Positions 44,744 to 55,501 of a stretch of DNA of 64,000 bases are shown in pieces. The notes below the pieces were generated by a model. That model was not told where the DNA came from. It made no database searches and saw nothing but the letters and a program-made list of their open reading frames with translations. Position numbers and translations under genes: made by a program. The stretch is from positions 4,154,001 to 4,218,000 of the forward strand of contig JAUKUA010000007.1 of assembly GCA_030549175.1 (NCBI GenBank), written 5' to 3'. Within the stretch, counting starts at the first letter, position 1. The number at the start of each line of letters is the position of its first letter. Source of the stretch: Lasiosphaeris hirsuta (lineage: Eukaryota > Ascomycota > Sordariomycetes > Sordariales > Lasiosphaeriaceae).

Positions 44744-47700
44744 ATGTCAATTCGGCCGCTTCCCGGGGATGTCATTGCACAGATCAAGTCTTCCATTGTC
44801 ATCACCTCCTTAAATGGTGTCGTTTATGGCTTGCTCCAGAACTCGCTTGATGCCGGCGCATCCAAGGTCAATGTCTCACTCGACTACGGTCGCGGTAGTT
44901 GCACTGTGGAGGACAACGGCTTGGGGATTCCCCCAGTTGATTTCTACGAAGATGGCGGTCTTGGTAAACTCCACTGTAAGTCATGGGAATAAACGGCAAT
45001 GCGTCAACGGGCCACCATAATGACACATGGCGCAGACACGTCGAGGTACCCACCCCTGGCCGGCTGCCATGGCCGGCATGGGACGTTTCTGGCATCACTG
45101 GCCGCCATGTCTTTGTTGACCATCACTTCGCACCATCACGAGTTTCGGTCCCACAACTCTGTAACCATCCACAACTCCAAGGCCGTTATTCGGAATGTCC
45201 CGGTATCCCCAGACCAGCATGTTCTGGCTTTCGCGAGTGGGACACGTGTTGCTGTCCGCGACCTCTTTGGTTCTATGCCTGTTCGTGTCAAGCAGAGGGC
45301 GATGGAGATGGAACGGCTAGGCTCGGTTAAGGGTTTCGGTCAGCTTGTCCTCTCTTGTGTGGCCCTACTTCTTGCTTGGCCAACAGGGGTCGTCCTTTCG
45401 GTCCACGACTCAAGCAGGGGACGAGCCGTCTTCCTCCGCGCATCAGAGCCCCCACAGCAGTTGCAAGATCAAAAGATATTTGGTGACTGCATGGTCTCGA
45501 GGACTGTACGCCTGCTCGCACAGGCTGCGTTTGTCGATACAGAGGATCTTGAGTCGTGGGTGCCAGTTGGGGCTTCCGCTCCTGGCGTCTCCGTAAGCGG
45601 CTGTATCTCCCTTCTGCCAGTCGCATCGAAACGGGCGCAATTCATGGCCCTTGGGATCCGGCCGCTACTGAATGAGCACCATTCCAACATTTTGTACGAA
45701 GAGGTGAACCAGGTTTTTGCCAACTCGGATTTTGGTGTCGTTGAGGAGGTTGGCTTTGGTGACACGGGCCGACCAGAGAAGACATCTAGGTTCACAATGA
45801 AAAAGCTGAAGCCGAGAAAGGGCATTGACCGTTGGCCAATGTTCTTTCTCCAAATAAAGTTGGACGATGACATGGGCATGGGTGGCACCGATGACCTACT
45901 TGATGAACAACATGGAAGTTTTGGGATCATCACAGACCTTCTTCAGGCTATGGCACACCAATTCCTGAAAAAGCACCAGTTCCGCCCAAGATCAATCAAT
46001 GCTTTCCACCAACTCAAGCCATTCAGATCTACCTCGATTCCCCAGCCTGCCCGGTCGGGCGAAAGCTCATCTCCGGTTCCCTCGAGGGCCAAACCCCTTG
46101 AGAAAGCAAAACCGCACCTATCAGCGGTCAATCGAAAGTCTAGTACCTCCAAACGAAACCCCGACACTAAATCTCCGGGGGTAAAATATACCTCACCTTT
46201 CACGGCCTGGTCAAGAGTGAAATCCGTTCCCTTGAGATCGTCAGAATCGAAAAGTATTTCGTCTAGCGTGACCCCTCCTTCTGCTGCAGAAGCAGACAGA
46301 GTTAGAAGTCGAGAACATGCAGATTCGGGCGTGGCGGAGCTTTCCCCCAAGGACTGGACCCCTTTGTTTGCTAAATCCGGAAAGCTCTTACGAAGGCCAT
46401 TTGATGATGTTGACTCCTCGTCAGTGAATGAGCCAGCTGGATCAAAGCTGGTGACACTGCCGTCAACCTCGATCTCGGATGACGGAAGCCACAGCACAGA
46501 TCAAGCAATCACCTGGTTCGACCCCGTCACAAAAGCCAAAGCAGTTGTAGATCCGCGTACGGGTTTTATGGTAGATTCGGCGTTTGGCACGGGGAACCAG
46601 CCGGCCCTAAAGCACCAAAGCACAGGAACCAAGAGTTCCTGGTTTGGAAATGCCCCGAAGAAACGGCGGGTCGAGACGTTTGAACCCACCGAGGCCACTA
46701 TTCCCTACGCACCCCGCGGGGAGCGGCATGGTACACATCATGATTGCCGGGATCATGGCAATTTCAACTTTGATTCTCCCACTGGGAAGACATCAGTGAC
46801 TCTCCAGGGACGGATCTCCAAGGATGCGCTTCGGACGGCAAAAGTCCTTGGCCAGGTCGATCGCAAGTTCATCTTGGTCAAGGTTTTTACAGAATCTTGC
46901 TCGAAGAGTCAGACCTCTCTGCCGCCAGTTGGGGGCAGCGGCACGAGCCAGAAACCGGGGGATGGGTTCAGTCTGGTCATGATCGACCAACATGCCGCCG
47001 ATGAAAGGTGTAGGGTGGAGGCTCTGTTGAGTGGCTACTTCACTACAGATGAGTCTAGTCTCGGCGGCTCGACAGTACTGACAGAAAATCTCGACAAACC
47101 TTTGCGATTTGACCTCCCTAGAAAAGACGGCGAACTCTTGACCCGGTTCAAGCCGCACTTTGGGTGTTGGGGTATTTGCTACGATGTATTTCACAACCAT
47201 AGCAGCTTGGAACCCGCCGCGCAAGACGAAGTTGGGGGAAAGCGTGGTGTGACAGTTGAGGTGCAGTCGTTGCCGCCGAGCATCGTGGAGAGGTGTCGTC
47301 TTGAGCCACGGCTGCTGGTGGAATTGCTCCGCAATGAGTCTTGGAAGCTGCATGACGACCCGGCCGGCTTGTCGGTACCAACGAGGAATTCGCCTCGGGT
47401 TAAGCCAGGGGAACACGGCTGGGTTCCGGGGTTTCATCGATGCCCGGAGGGAGTGCTGGAGTTGATCAACTCAAGAGCTTGCCGAAGTGAGTTTTCACCG
47501 TAGTTTCCCACGTCAATAAGGAGGTAAGGGGGTTGGTGCTAATGCGGTGTAGGTGCCATCATGTTCAATGATCCGTTGACCTTGGAAGAGTGCGAGGGCC
47601 TGGTGCGACGGCTGACCGAGTGTGCGTTTCCGTTTCAGTGCGCTCATGGGAGGCCTTCAATGGTTCCGCTTGTTGATATTGGGGAGGGGAGTGAGGATGT

Positions 47701-47830
47701 GCTAGGGTCGAGGTTTTCGGAAACCGCGGATGAAGGAGAGAAAGGATTGGGGGATTGGAAGAAGTGGATGGAGACGAAGAGGGCCGGTGTCTTGTCTTTG
47801 AAACGTAAAAAATTCTATGATACCCCCTAA
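44744..47830 (+). CDS. MLH3: DNA mismatch repair / meiotic crossover protein MLH3
   Basis: Mlh3 partners Mlh1 as a nuclear endonuclease in meiotic crossover resolution and minor mismatch repair. Exons 44744-44975, 45036-47486 and 47553-47830 join in phase (LH|YTSRYPP; CR|SAIMFND) to 986 residues. The N-terminal GHKL ATPase region has [29 protein letters not shown] and [13 protein letters not shown] disordered Ser-rich linker (~residues 330-590) follows. The C-terminal domain has the nuclease motif [12 protein letters not shown] (D-Q-H-A-x2-E-x4-E, ~residue 726), then NSRACR|SAIMFND and [11 protein letters not shown], which complete the metal site in this family. In ATPase motif I the usual catalytic Glu four residues before the Asn is Gly (GLLQN). 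The start ATG was chosen because homology starts at [15 protein letters not shown]. Confidence 0.95.
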
Positions 47831-48139
47831 TGAATGGCAATAGGAAAAAAAAAAGTTTACATCACTTGCATTCCTTCCTAATCAATCATGCCGTGCTGTT
47901 GAGGTCCCTTTATTTTCTTTTAGGACGGACTGGGGTTAGGGTTACGTCCAGGGTGCTGTCAAGCCCTGCCAAGCCGCAGCGTGGGAGCTCGAGCTCGAGC
48001 TGCTGCAGTGCGTCGTCACAAGCTCCAGGCTCCAAACTTGGAGAGAGTGGGACGCAGCACCCCAGCCATCTTCATCGCAACAACCCAACAGCTCGATCAG
48101 CAATCCGCAAATTGACGACCCAGGAGTGAAGATGCGACC
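47831..48139. promoter_or_regulatory. Short MLH3-VPS11 spacer, VPS11 promoter
   Basis: The 309-bp spacer contains GGGGTTAGGGTTACG at 47931-47945, about 195 bp before the VPS11 start. This matches the TTAGGG-type site bound by Tbf1-like factors in fungi (inference). The direct repeat AAGCCCTGCCAAGCC and GAGCTCGAGCTCGAGCTGC follow. Confidence 0.45.
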
Positions 48140-51100
48140 ATGGCGCTGACAGTACGTGTTCCCCCTCCTTTGACCACGCCGTCTGGGGCGAGGAACCAGC
48201 TAACGCGGAGCTTTCGCAGTGGAGGTCGTTTGACTTCTTCGACGCTACGCAGATCAAGATCACTGACGTCGACACGCGCGCCTTCTTCGAGAGCAACGAG
48301 ATCTCGAGCGTCTGCTCCGGCTCCGACAGCCTCTTCTTCGGCAGCTACGATGGCCACGTGCGCATCGTCGCCGCGAGCTGGAAGGTCGTGCGTAGCTTCC
48401 AGGCCTACGAGACGGGGCCCATCACCCACATGCGCCAGATAGAGGGCACGAGCCTGCTGGTCACCGTTGCGGTAGGTTGCCGGTGGTGATGGAGGTAGGG
48501 GGGAAGGCGACGGGCTGACAGGAGATAGGAGGAGCCCAGTGCTGGCGATGCGAACAACGCGCCCGTGCTCAAGGTGTGGGCGCTCGACAAGCCGGTCAAG
48601 AAGACGGGCATTCCGACGTGCTTGAGCACCGTGGCTATAAACAACGGGAAGAAGCCGTTTCCGGTGCGTCGTGATTTCCGTTTGGACGGGCATGCTGGGA
48701 CTGACAGCCGAGCAAGATATCCGCCTTTACCGCGACCGAGGATCTGTCGCAGCTGGCCGTTGGCTTTGCGAACGGTGCTGTCACTGTCATCCGGGGAGAC
48801 CTGATCCACGACCTCGGCACGAAGCAGCGCATCATTTTTGAGTCGGACGAGCCCATCACCGGCGTCGAGCTGCATGTGGACGCGGGTCTCACCACCCTTT
48901 TCATCGCCACTACGTCCCGGATATTGAAGCTGGTTGTGTCGGGTAGGGGCCATGGCCAACCGCCCAAGACGGTTGAAGACAATGGCTGCGGCGTCGGGTG
49001 CATGGCTGTGGACAAGAGGACGGGCGACATTGTGGTCGGGCGGGATGATGCCATCTACTACTACACCCTAGAGGGCAGGGGTCCACCAACCGCGTATGAG
49101 GCTCCGAAGAAGTTGGTTGCCGTGCACCAGGACTACATCGCTCTTGTCTCCCCGCCTACCCCAGCCAGCGAGTCCGGCGCACTGCGCAGCCGGTTCTGGG
49201 GCGCCACAGCCGACAGCATCTACACCTTTACACTGATACACCCCGAGCTCAGGATCATCGCCCACAGCGAGTCGGTTTTGGCCGACGTGAACCACATCTT
49301 TCAGATCTGGGGCGATCTCTACACCCTGACGCAGGACGGCAAGGTGAGTTGGGTTTCCTGGCGGCATTTGGGCATGGCTTACCCTTCTTAGGTATTCCGC
49401 TACCATGAAAAGACGTTACAACAACGGTTGGAGATGCTCTACCAGCGCAATCTCTACACCCTTGCTGCCGAGCTCGCGCAGAAGTGCGGCATGGACGCCC
49501 AGCAGCAAAACACAATCTACCGGAAGTACGGCGACTATCTCTATCAAAAGGGGAATTATGATGAGGCCATGACCCAGTACATCAAGGCGATTGACAGCAC
49601 AGAGCCGTCACAGGTGATCAGAAAGTTTCTGGACACGCAGAGGATACACAACCTCATCGAGTATCTCGAGGAGCTTCACGAGCATCACAAGGCGACATCA
49701 GATCACACCACCCTGCTATTGAACTGTTACGCGAAACTCAAGGATATTGACAAGCTCGAGAAGTTTATCAAGTCTCCTGGAGACTTGAAGTTTGACCTTG
49801 ACACGGCCATCTCGATGTGCCGACAGGGTGGCTACTATGAACAAGCAGCCTATCTTGCCAAGAAGCACGGCGAGACCGAGCTTGTTGTCGACATTTTGAT
49901 AGAAGACTCCAAGGCGTACGACGATGCTCTGGATTTTATATGGCACCTAGATCCCGAGACGGTGAGCGTCTATCCCCCAACTCTCTTGCGAGCCATGCTG
50001 ACAGCCCAGGCCTACCCCTCCCTGATGAAATATGCTCGAGTCCTCATTGAGCACTGCCCGAAGGACGCCACCCAAATCTTTATCGACTATTACACTTCAA
50101 AGTACCGGCCAAGGGTGGACGCTCCGATACCCGTCGCAGCTATCCCCGTGGCGACAAATGGGGGGTTTGTGACCGGAGCCGCGAATGCCGTGCAGAACCT
50201 CAGCAGCCTGCTACCCTTGCCCTATATGAACACATCCGCCGTAGCGCCCGCTGGTCCACAGGCAACAATTGGTGATGCCAGCCTTATCCTCCGGCCCGAG
50301 GACGTACCCGCACCCGAATACACCCCTCCCAAGCCCCGGACGGCGTTCTCCTCGTTCATCGACCACCCGGACGAGTTCATCATCTTCCTCGAGGCTTGCC
50401 TCAAAGACAAGACTCTGTCCGAGTCAGATCGGACTGACATCTACACTACCCTATTTGAAATGTACCTGCATAAAGCCAGCGAGAAGAAGGGCGAAGCCCA
50501 CCGCGAGGAGTGGGAGCGGAAGGCCAAGGGGCTCATCGAAGGCGGCAAGGACCGGCCGTCCGCCATCGAGAACTCCAACGTCCTCCTGCTCTCCCACCTC
50601 TCCGACTTCCGTGACGGCACGACCCTGGTCAAGGAGCAATCGGGCCTTCTCTTTGACATCTTCCGCTCGTACACGTCGGCCAAAGACACGCGCGGCGCCC
50701 TCCGCGCCCTACGCAAGTACGGCCCCGACGAGCCGCAGCTGTACCCGGCAGCGCTCGCCTACCTGACCTCGGACGCGCGCGTGCTCGACGAGGCCGGGCC
50801 GGCCGAGCTGGCCGGGGTGCTCGAGCGCATCGAGCGCGACGGCCTCATGGCGCCGCTGCAGGTGGTACAGACGCTCGGCAAGAACGCCGTGGCGACCATG
50901 GGCATGATCAAGCCGTACCTAGCGAAGCGCATCGAGCGCGAGCGCCGCGACATCGCCGAGAACCGGCGCGACGTCGCGGCGTTCCGCGCCGAGACGGAGC
51001 AGCGCCGCGCCGAGATTGCCGACCTCGGGGCCAAGCCCGCCGTCTTCCAGGCCACGCGCTGCGCCCAGTGCGCGCTGCCGCTGGAGCTGCCGGCGGTGCA

Positions 51101-51356
51101 CTTCTTGTGCAAGCACTCGTTCCACCAGCGGTGCTTGCGGGGTGGGGCCATGGACGAGGGCGTCGGCGATGATGTCGGCGAGTGCCCGCTGTGCGCGAGG
51201 GACAATGCCACGATCCGCGCGCTGAAGAAGGGGCAGGGGGAGAATGCCGAGAGGCACGAACTGTTCAAGGATGATTTGGAGAGGAGCGAGGATCGGTTTA
51301 GGACTGTTGCCGAGTGGTTTGGACGCGGGGTCATGGGGGTGCCGAGTATTGAGTAG
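48140..51356 (+). CDS. VPS11: Vacuolar sorting protein VPS11 (HOPS/CORVET core subunit, RING-H2)
   Basis: Vps11 is a shared subunit of the HOPS and CORVET tethering complexes, acting in endosome and vacuole fusion. Exons 48140-48151, 48220-48471, 48529-48663, 48717-49343 and 49392-51356 join in phase to 996 residues. The N-terminal half (~1-345) is a WD-like beta-propeller (SFDFFDATQIKI, FGSYDGHVRIVAASW, LAVGFANGAVTVIRGDLIHD). It is followed by an alpha-solenoid with clathrin-repeat character (YGDYLYQKGNYDEAMTQYIK, ISMCRQGGYYEQAAYLAKKH), a coiled coil (~845-885) and a RING-H2 finger at ~898-945 (CAQCALPLELPAVHFLCKHS, FHQRCL, CPLC). The very small first exon (MALT) is deduced from splice signals and the usual start (ALTxWRSFDFF). 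Confidence 0.95.
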
Positions 51357-51516
51357 GTTTGTAGGTTGCGAGTAAGGTAGTGAATTAGTGGGCTTTTTGT
51401 CTATCTATACAGGGTATCTCTGTCCAACTTGAAGCATGTGCAGGCAAGAGCGTTCTATATGGGAGGGGAGGGGGGGGCGGGGGTAGTATACATGGCTGGT
51501 ATACAAAGTGGTGATA

Positions 51517-52840
51517 TCAGGGCGTCTTGCCGAACATGCCGTTCAGCCAGCCGCCGACTGGGCCGATGTCGCCCAGCTGTCCCGGACTGGCCAACAGCAG
51601 GGCCTCTCTCCAGTCGACTATGCGGTTCAGATGCTGCTTCACCAGGTTCTGGCTCACGTAGGGGGCGTCCGCGTCGTCGGCGTAGTCCAGCCCGGCTATG
51701 GCGGCGTCTTGGATCTCGCCGTGGCGGATGGTTAGGTGGCAGCGGAACTGGGACGGGATGGTCTCGGGCAAGGGGGGACGGGGCCGGGGATCGTCCTCGG
51801 TGGGGTGGGTGGAGAAGGTAAACTGGGGGGTCTGGTTGTAGATCCATTCCAGTGACTGTCGGGTTGATTAGTTGAAATGGGGATACGGAAGGGGGAGGGG
51901 GGAGGGTGGGGGTTACCTTGAGTTCTTCGACGCCCCTGGCGATCTCGGGCATCCCCCGTGCCGCGTCCTCGTCTACGTCCGCCTCGGCGTCGGCCGCGCA
52001 GTCGTACATGGCCCGGAACTCGCGCACCACAGCCGCCACGAACTTGCCGTTCCCCACCCCGACGTTCCGGATCGCCGACCGCACGCTCTCCACCCCGCGC
52101 GCCTTGATGAACGGCTCGGCCGGCGACCGCAGCAGCGCCGAGACGTGCGCCAGGTTCGGCGACGACAGCAGGCAGGTCCCGTGGTGCAGCGAGCGCAGCC
52201 GCGTCAGCTTGTACGCCGACCCCGACACCTTGAACGTCTTGACGGCGGTGGCGGTGGTGGTGGTGGCGGCGTCATCGACCACGATGTCGTGCCGCTCGTT
52301 GACCCGCGCCCCACCCACCCCCAGCCCCCGCAGCGCCCGCGCCACCATCTCGGCGTGCCGGTCCCGGTCGAACGCCGCCGGCGGGCAGATGACGCTCCAG
52401 TTCAGGTTGCCGCCGTCGTGGAACACGGTCCCGCCGCCCGACCGCCGCCGCACCAGGTCGACTACCTGCGGGCGGCGGCGGTGTGGCGGCGGCGGGCTGC
52501 CGGGGGAGGGGGGGGGAAGGAGGCCCTGGCTGAGTTGGCACAGGTTGACTTCTAGCCAGGGGTTCTGGTTGCGGCCTATGACGACGCAGGGCCGGTTGGC
52601 GTACAGGAAGAGGACGTAGGACTCGGGTGCCGAGCGCTGCAGCAGATGGTGCTCGATCGACAGGTTGAGGTAGGGGTCGGTCGAGGCCGAGTGGTAGATC
52701 TGGACGCTGCGTTTGAGCATGGCGGGGTCGTGGTTTTGGGTGAAGGCGCGGTGACACGGCCGGGGTTGGGGGACGGCCGAGTAAACAGAGCCGGGCGTCT
52801 GGCACAATGCCAGGACTTTGCTGGCGCGTATTGGCGGCAT
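51517..52840 (-). CDS. AIM22: Lipoate-protein ligase A family, mitochondrial
   Basis: The family attaches or transfers lipoyl groups to E2/H proteins of mitochondrial dehydrogenases. Exons 52840-51917 and 51855-51517 give 420 residues. An N-terminal ~40-residue Arg/Ser/Ala-rich stretch looks like a mitochondrial presequence. The LplA catalytic domain shows NLSIEHHLLQ, CVVIGRNQNPWLEVNL, the lipoyl-AMP site RRRSGGGTVFHDGGNLNWSV and the catalytic Lys segment KVSGSAYKL followed by HHGTCLLSS. A Pro-rich insertion (~residues 105-120) separates the second and third motifs. The C-terminal accessory region (SLEWIYNQTPQFTF) is on exon 2. Yeast Aim22/Lip3 is the likely counterpart. It is divergent from ARO2 with a 470-bp shared upstream region. 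Confidence 0.92.
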
Positions 52841-53310
52841 GGTGGTTTGGTGTCAAAATTTCAACTGGAGATGTGCTGCTCTCGTCTCCACCGTCTCGTC
52901 CTCTCCCCCTTTGGCCTCTGGTTGCTCAGCCCAAAAGTGAGATGAGACTGGAGGTGGGTGAGACGACAGGCGGACGGAGTGTGAGATGAATTGAGTCGAG
53001 ATCAGCCTTATGCTGAGCAACAACGGGCCAGGCCCACTGGATTTTCGTGCAGCCACCAGCCCCAGGAACACCCTCCACACACAGGTCTGTGCGCCGATCC
53101 CTGCGTCTGGAGCAACGCTGTGGGTTCCATTGTCAGCCGGGGGGGGCTGCGGGGTGCCGATGACGGCGCATGGAGGGGTCCTGGACAATGAATTGGCATC
53201 AATTGGACTCAGAAATTTCGACGCGCGATCACGCCCTTGACTCACCCGACATCCCACCCCCCTTACAAACAGCCGACCAGCCGATACACAGACAGACCCG
53301 ACCGCCTACC
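52841..53310. promoter_or_regulatory. Bidirectional upstream region of lipoate ligase and chorismate synthase
   Basis: The 470-bp spacer lies between divergent start codons. No coding sequence or obvious TATA box was seen. Confidence 0.5.
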
Positions 53311-54554
53311 ATGTCGACGTTTGGCGAGTACTTCCGAGTCCACACGTAAGATGTCTCTCCCCCAATTGACCCTTGATCCCGTCTGACAAAAAGGCTGGCT
53401 GCAGCTATGGCGAGTCGCACTGCCGCTCCGTCGGCTGCATCGTCGACGGGTGCCCCCCCGGCATGGAGCTCACCGAGGACGACATCCAGCCCCAGATGAC
53501 CCGCCGCCGCCCCGGCCAGAGCAACATCACCACGCCCCGCAACGAGAAGGACCGCGTCCTCATCCAGTCGGGCACCGAGTTTGGCGTCACCCTGGGCACC
53601 CCCATCGGCATGGTCGTCCTGAACGAGGACCAGCGCCCCAAGGGTACACACACACACACACACAGAAAAAGACGTAAGAAGAGAATAGAACTTGGGCTAA
53701 CTCGACTCGGCCCGCAGATTATGGAAACTCAACCATGGACCGTTTCCCCCGCCCTAGCCACGCCGACTGGACCTACCTGGAGAAGTACGGCGTCAAGGCG
53801 AGCAGCGGCGGCGGCCGGAGCAGCGCGCGCGAGACGATCGGTCGCGTGGCTGCGGGCGCCATCGCCGAGAAGTACCTGCGGCTCGCGTACGGCGTCGAGA
53901 TTGTGGCCTTCGTGACCGAGGTCGGCAACGTCAGCCTGTTCCCGCCGACGGTAGAGCACCCGTCGGCGAGCACGAACCCGGCGTTCCTGGCGCTGGTCGA
54001 CACGATCGACCGGCCGACGGTCGACAGCTTCCTGCCGGTGCGGTGTCCCGACGCGGCCGTGTCGCAGACCATGGTCGACCTCATCTCCGACTTCCGCGAC
54101 CGCCACGACAGCATCGGCGGCATTGTGACGTGCGTCGTGCGCAACCTGCCCTCGGGGCTGGGCGAGCCCTGCTTCGACAAGCTCGAGGCCAAGCTGGCCC
54201 ACGCCATGATGAGCATCCCGGCGACCAAGGGCTTCGACCTGGGCTCGGGCTTCGGCGGCGTGCAGATCCCGGGCTCGGTGCACAATGACGCCTTCGTCGC
54301 GTCCGACGCCGCTGCCACACCCCCGGCCGTGGCCGCCAGCGGCGCCGCCCGCGCCGGCGTCCCCCGCCCGCTCCTCACCACCAAGACCAACTACTCGGGC
54401 GGCATCCAGGGCGGCATCTCCAACGGGGCGCCCGTGTACTTCCGCGTGGCCTTCAAGGCACCCGCAACCATCGGCGTGGACCAGACGACGGCGACGTACG
54501 ACGGCGCGTCCGAGGGCGTGCTTGCCGCCAAAGGCCGGCACGACCCGTGCGTGG

Positions 54555-54586
<32 letters not shown>

Positions 54587-54730
54587 GCGGCCATGGTGGT
54601 CATGGACGCGGTGCTCGCGCAGCAGGCGCGGCACACGGCCAAGAGCCTGCTGCCGCCGCTGCGGCAGACGCTGGTCTCGGAGAGGCCCGCGGGGAACGGT
54701 GTCACCGAGAACACGGCCAAGGCCGAGTAG
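53311..54730 (+). CDS. ARO2: Chorismate synthase
   Basis: This enzyme is the last step of the shikimate pathway: EPSP to chorismate, with reduced FMN, in the cytosol. In fungi it is bifunctional with an NAD(P)H:flavin reductase activity. Exons 53311-53345, 53405-53643 and 53718-54730 join in phase to 428 residues, a usual size. Signatures are visible: [20 protein letters not shown] (split by intron 1), [70 protein letters not shown], and at the C-terminal end [20 protein letters not shown] and [18 protein letters not shown]. The basic residues that hold the substrate (RRRP, RSSARET, GRHDPC) are all present. Intron 2 (53644-53717) contains a (CA)n tract at 53645-53663. A slightly Ala-rich loop at ~residues 275-295 is longer than in yeast. 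Confidence 0.97.
53645..53663 (+). repeat. (CA)n microsatellite inside ARO2 intron 2
   Basis: About eight CA units immediately follow the GT donor. Length changes here could affect splicing. Confidence 0.85.
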
Positions 54731-55501
54731 CCTAGCGTAGTGTAGCGGAGCATCGGGTGGATAGAAAAAAAGAAGAGAAACAGTAAATGCGCGTTGACGC
54801 ACGACACAGTAGGCGTTACTTGAGATGTGTACAGTGATCTCTGCAAGGCCTTTCATCTTGAGAATTACTACATTGTCAAAAACCTCGGAGGGTACATTAT
54901 AATGTCAAAATGATGTGTGAGAGATCTAGAAAGGTCTTGGTGGAAACTGACAAGGTCTCTGTTTGTATTGCCTGCAGTACCCTTGGACTTGGGCTGTCAT
55001 CAAGAAATACATTCACCAAAACGTAGTTCGCATACAGTGGGTATTCCATTATGATCAATCTATGTACGCCGTCTTTCATTCTCTTCCGCCACCTTCTTCC
55101 ATCATCTCGTGTGGAGACAGGCCGATTCCATAATCATTCATTATAACTCGATGATGTGGGTAGTCGCTGATGCAGCCATCAAAGTCAGCAAGCAAAAAAA
55201 AAACTAGAAACCAACAACAGCTCGGCGAATACAAAAAATGCTCAACATGTCTTCTTCCCCTTTCCATCATTTATGTCCAGCAGTTCTAGTTTCCCTCTTC
55301 ATGATATGCACACTCATTGCATCCATGTACATGATATCCGAAATTCAAAGCAATAAAACAAGTCCAAAGCAAATAGCCCAACACCAACAACATAATGCCA
55401 TCACATGCACGCTTCGATATGCGCTCGCTTCGTACTTTGCAGGAAAAAAAACATCAATCACTCATGCTGATCATATGCAAACTCATCCAAGGAGAACCCC
55501 C
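54731..55501. other. Convergent intergenic region
   Basis: It carries the 3' ends of ARO2 and of the large acidic membrane-protein gene. AT content is higher than in the flanking genes. No gene was recognised. Confidence 0.5.
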
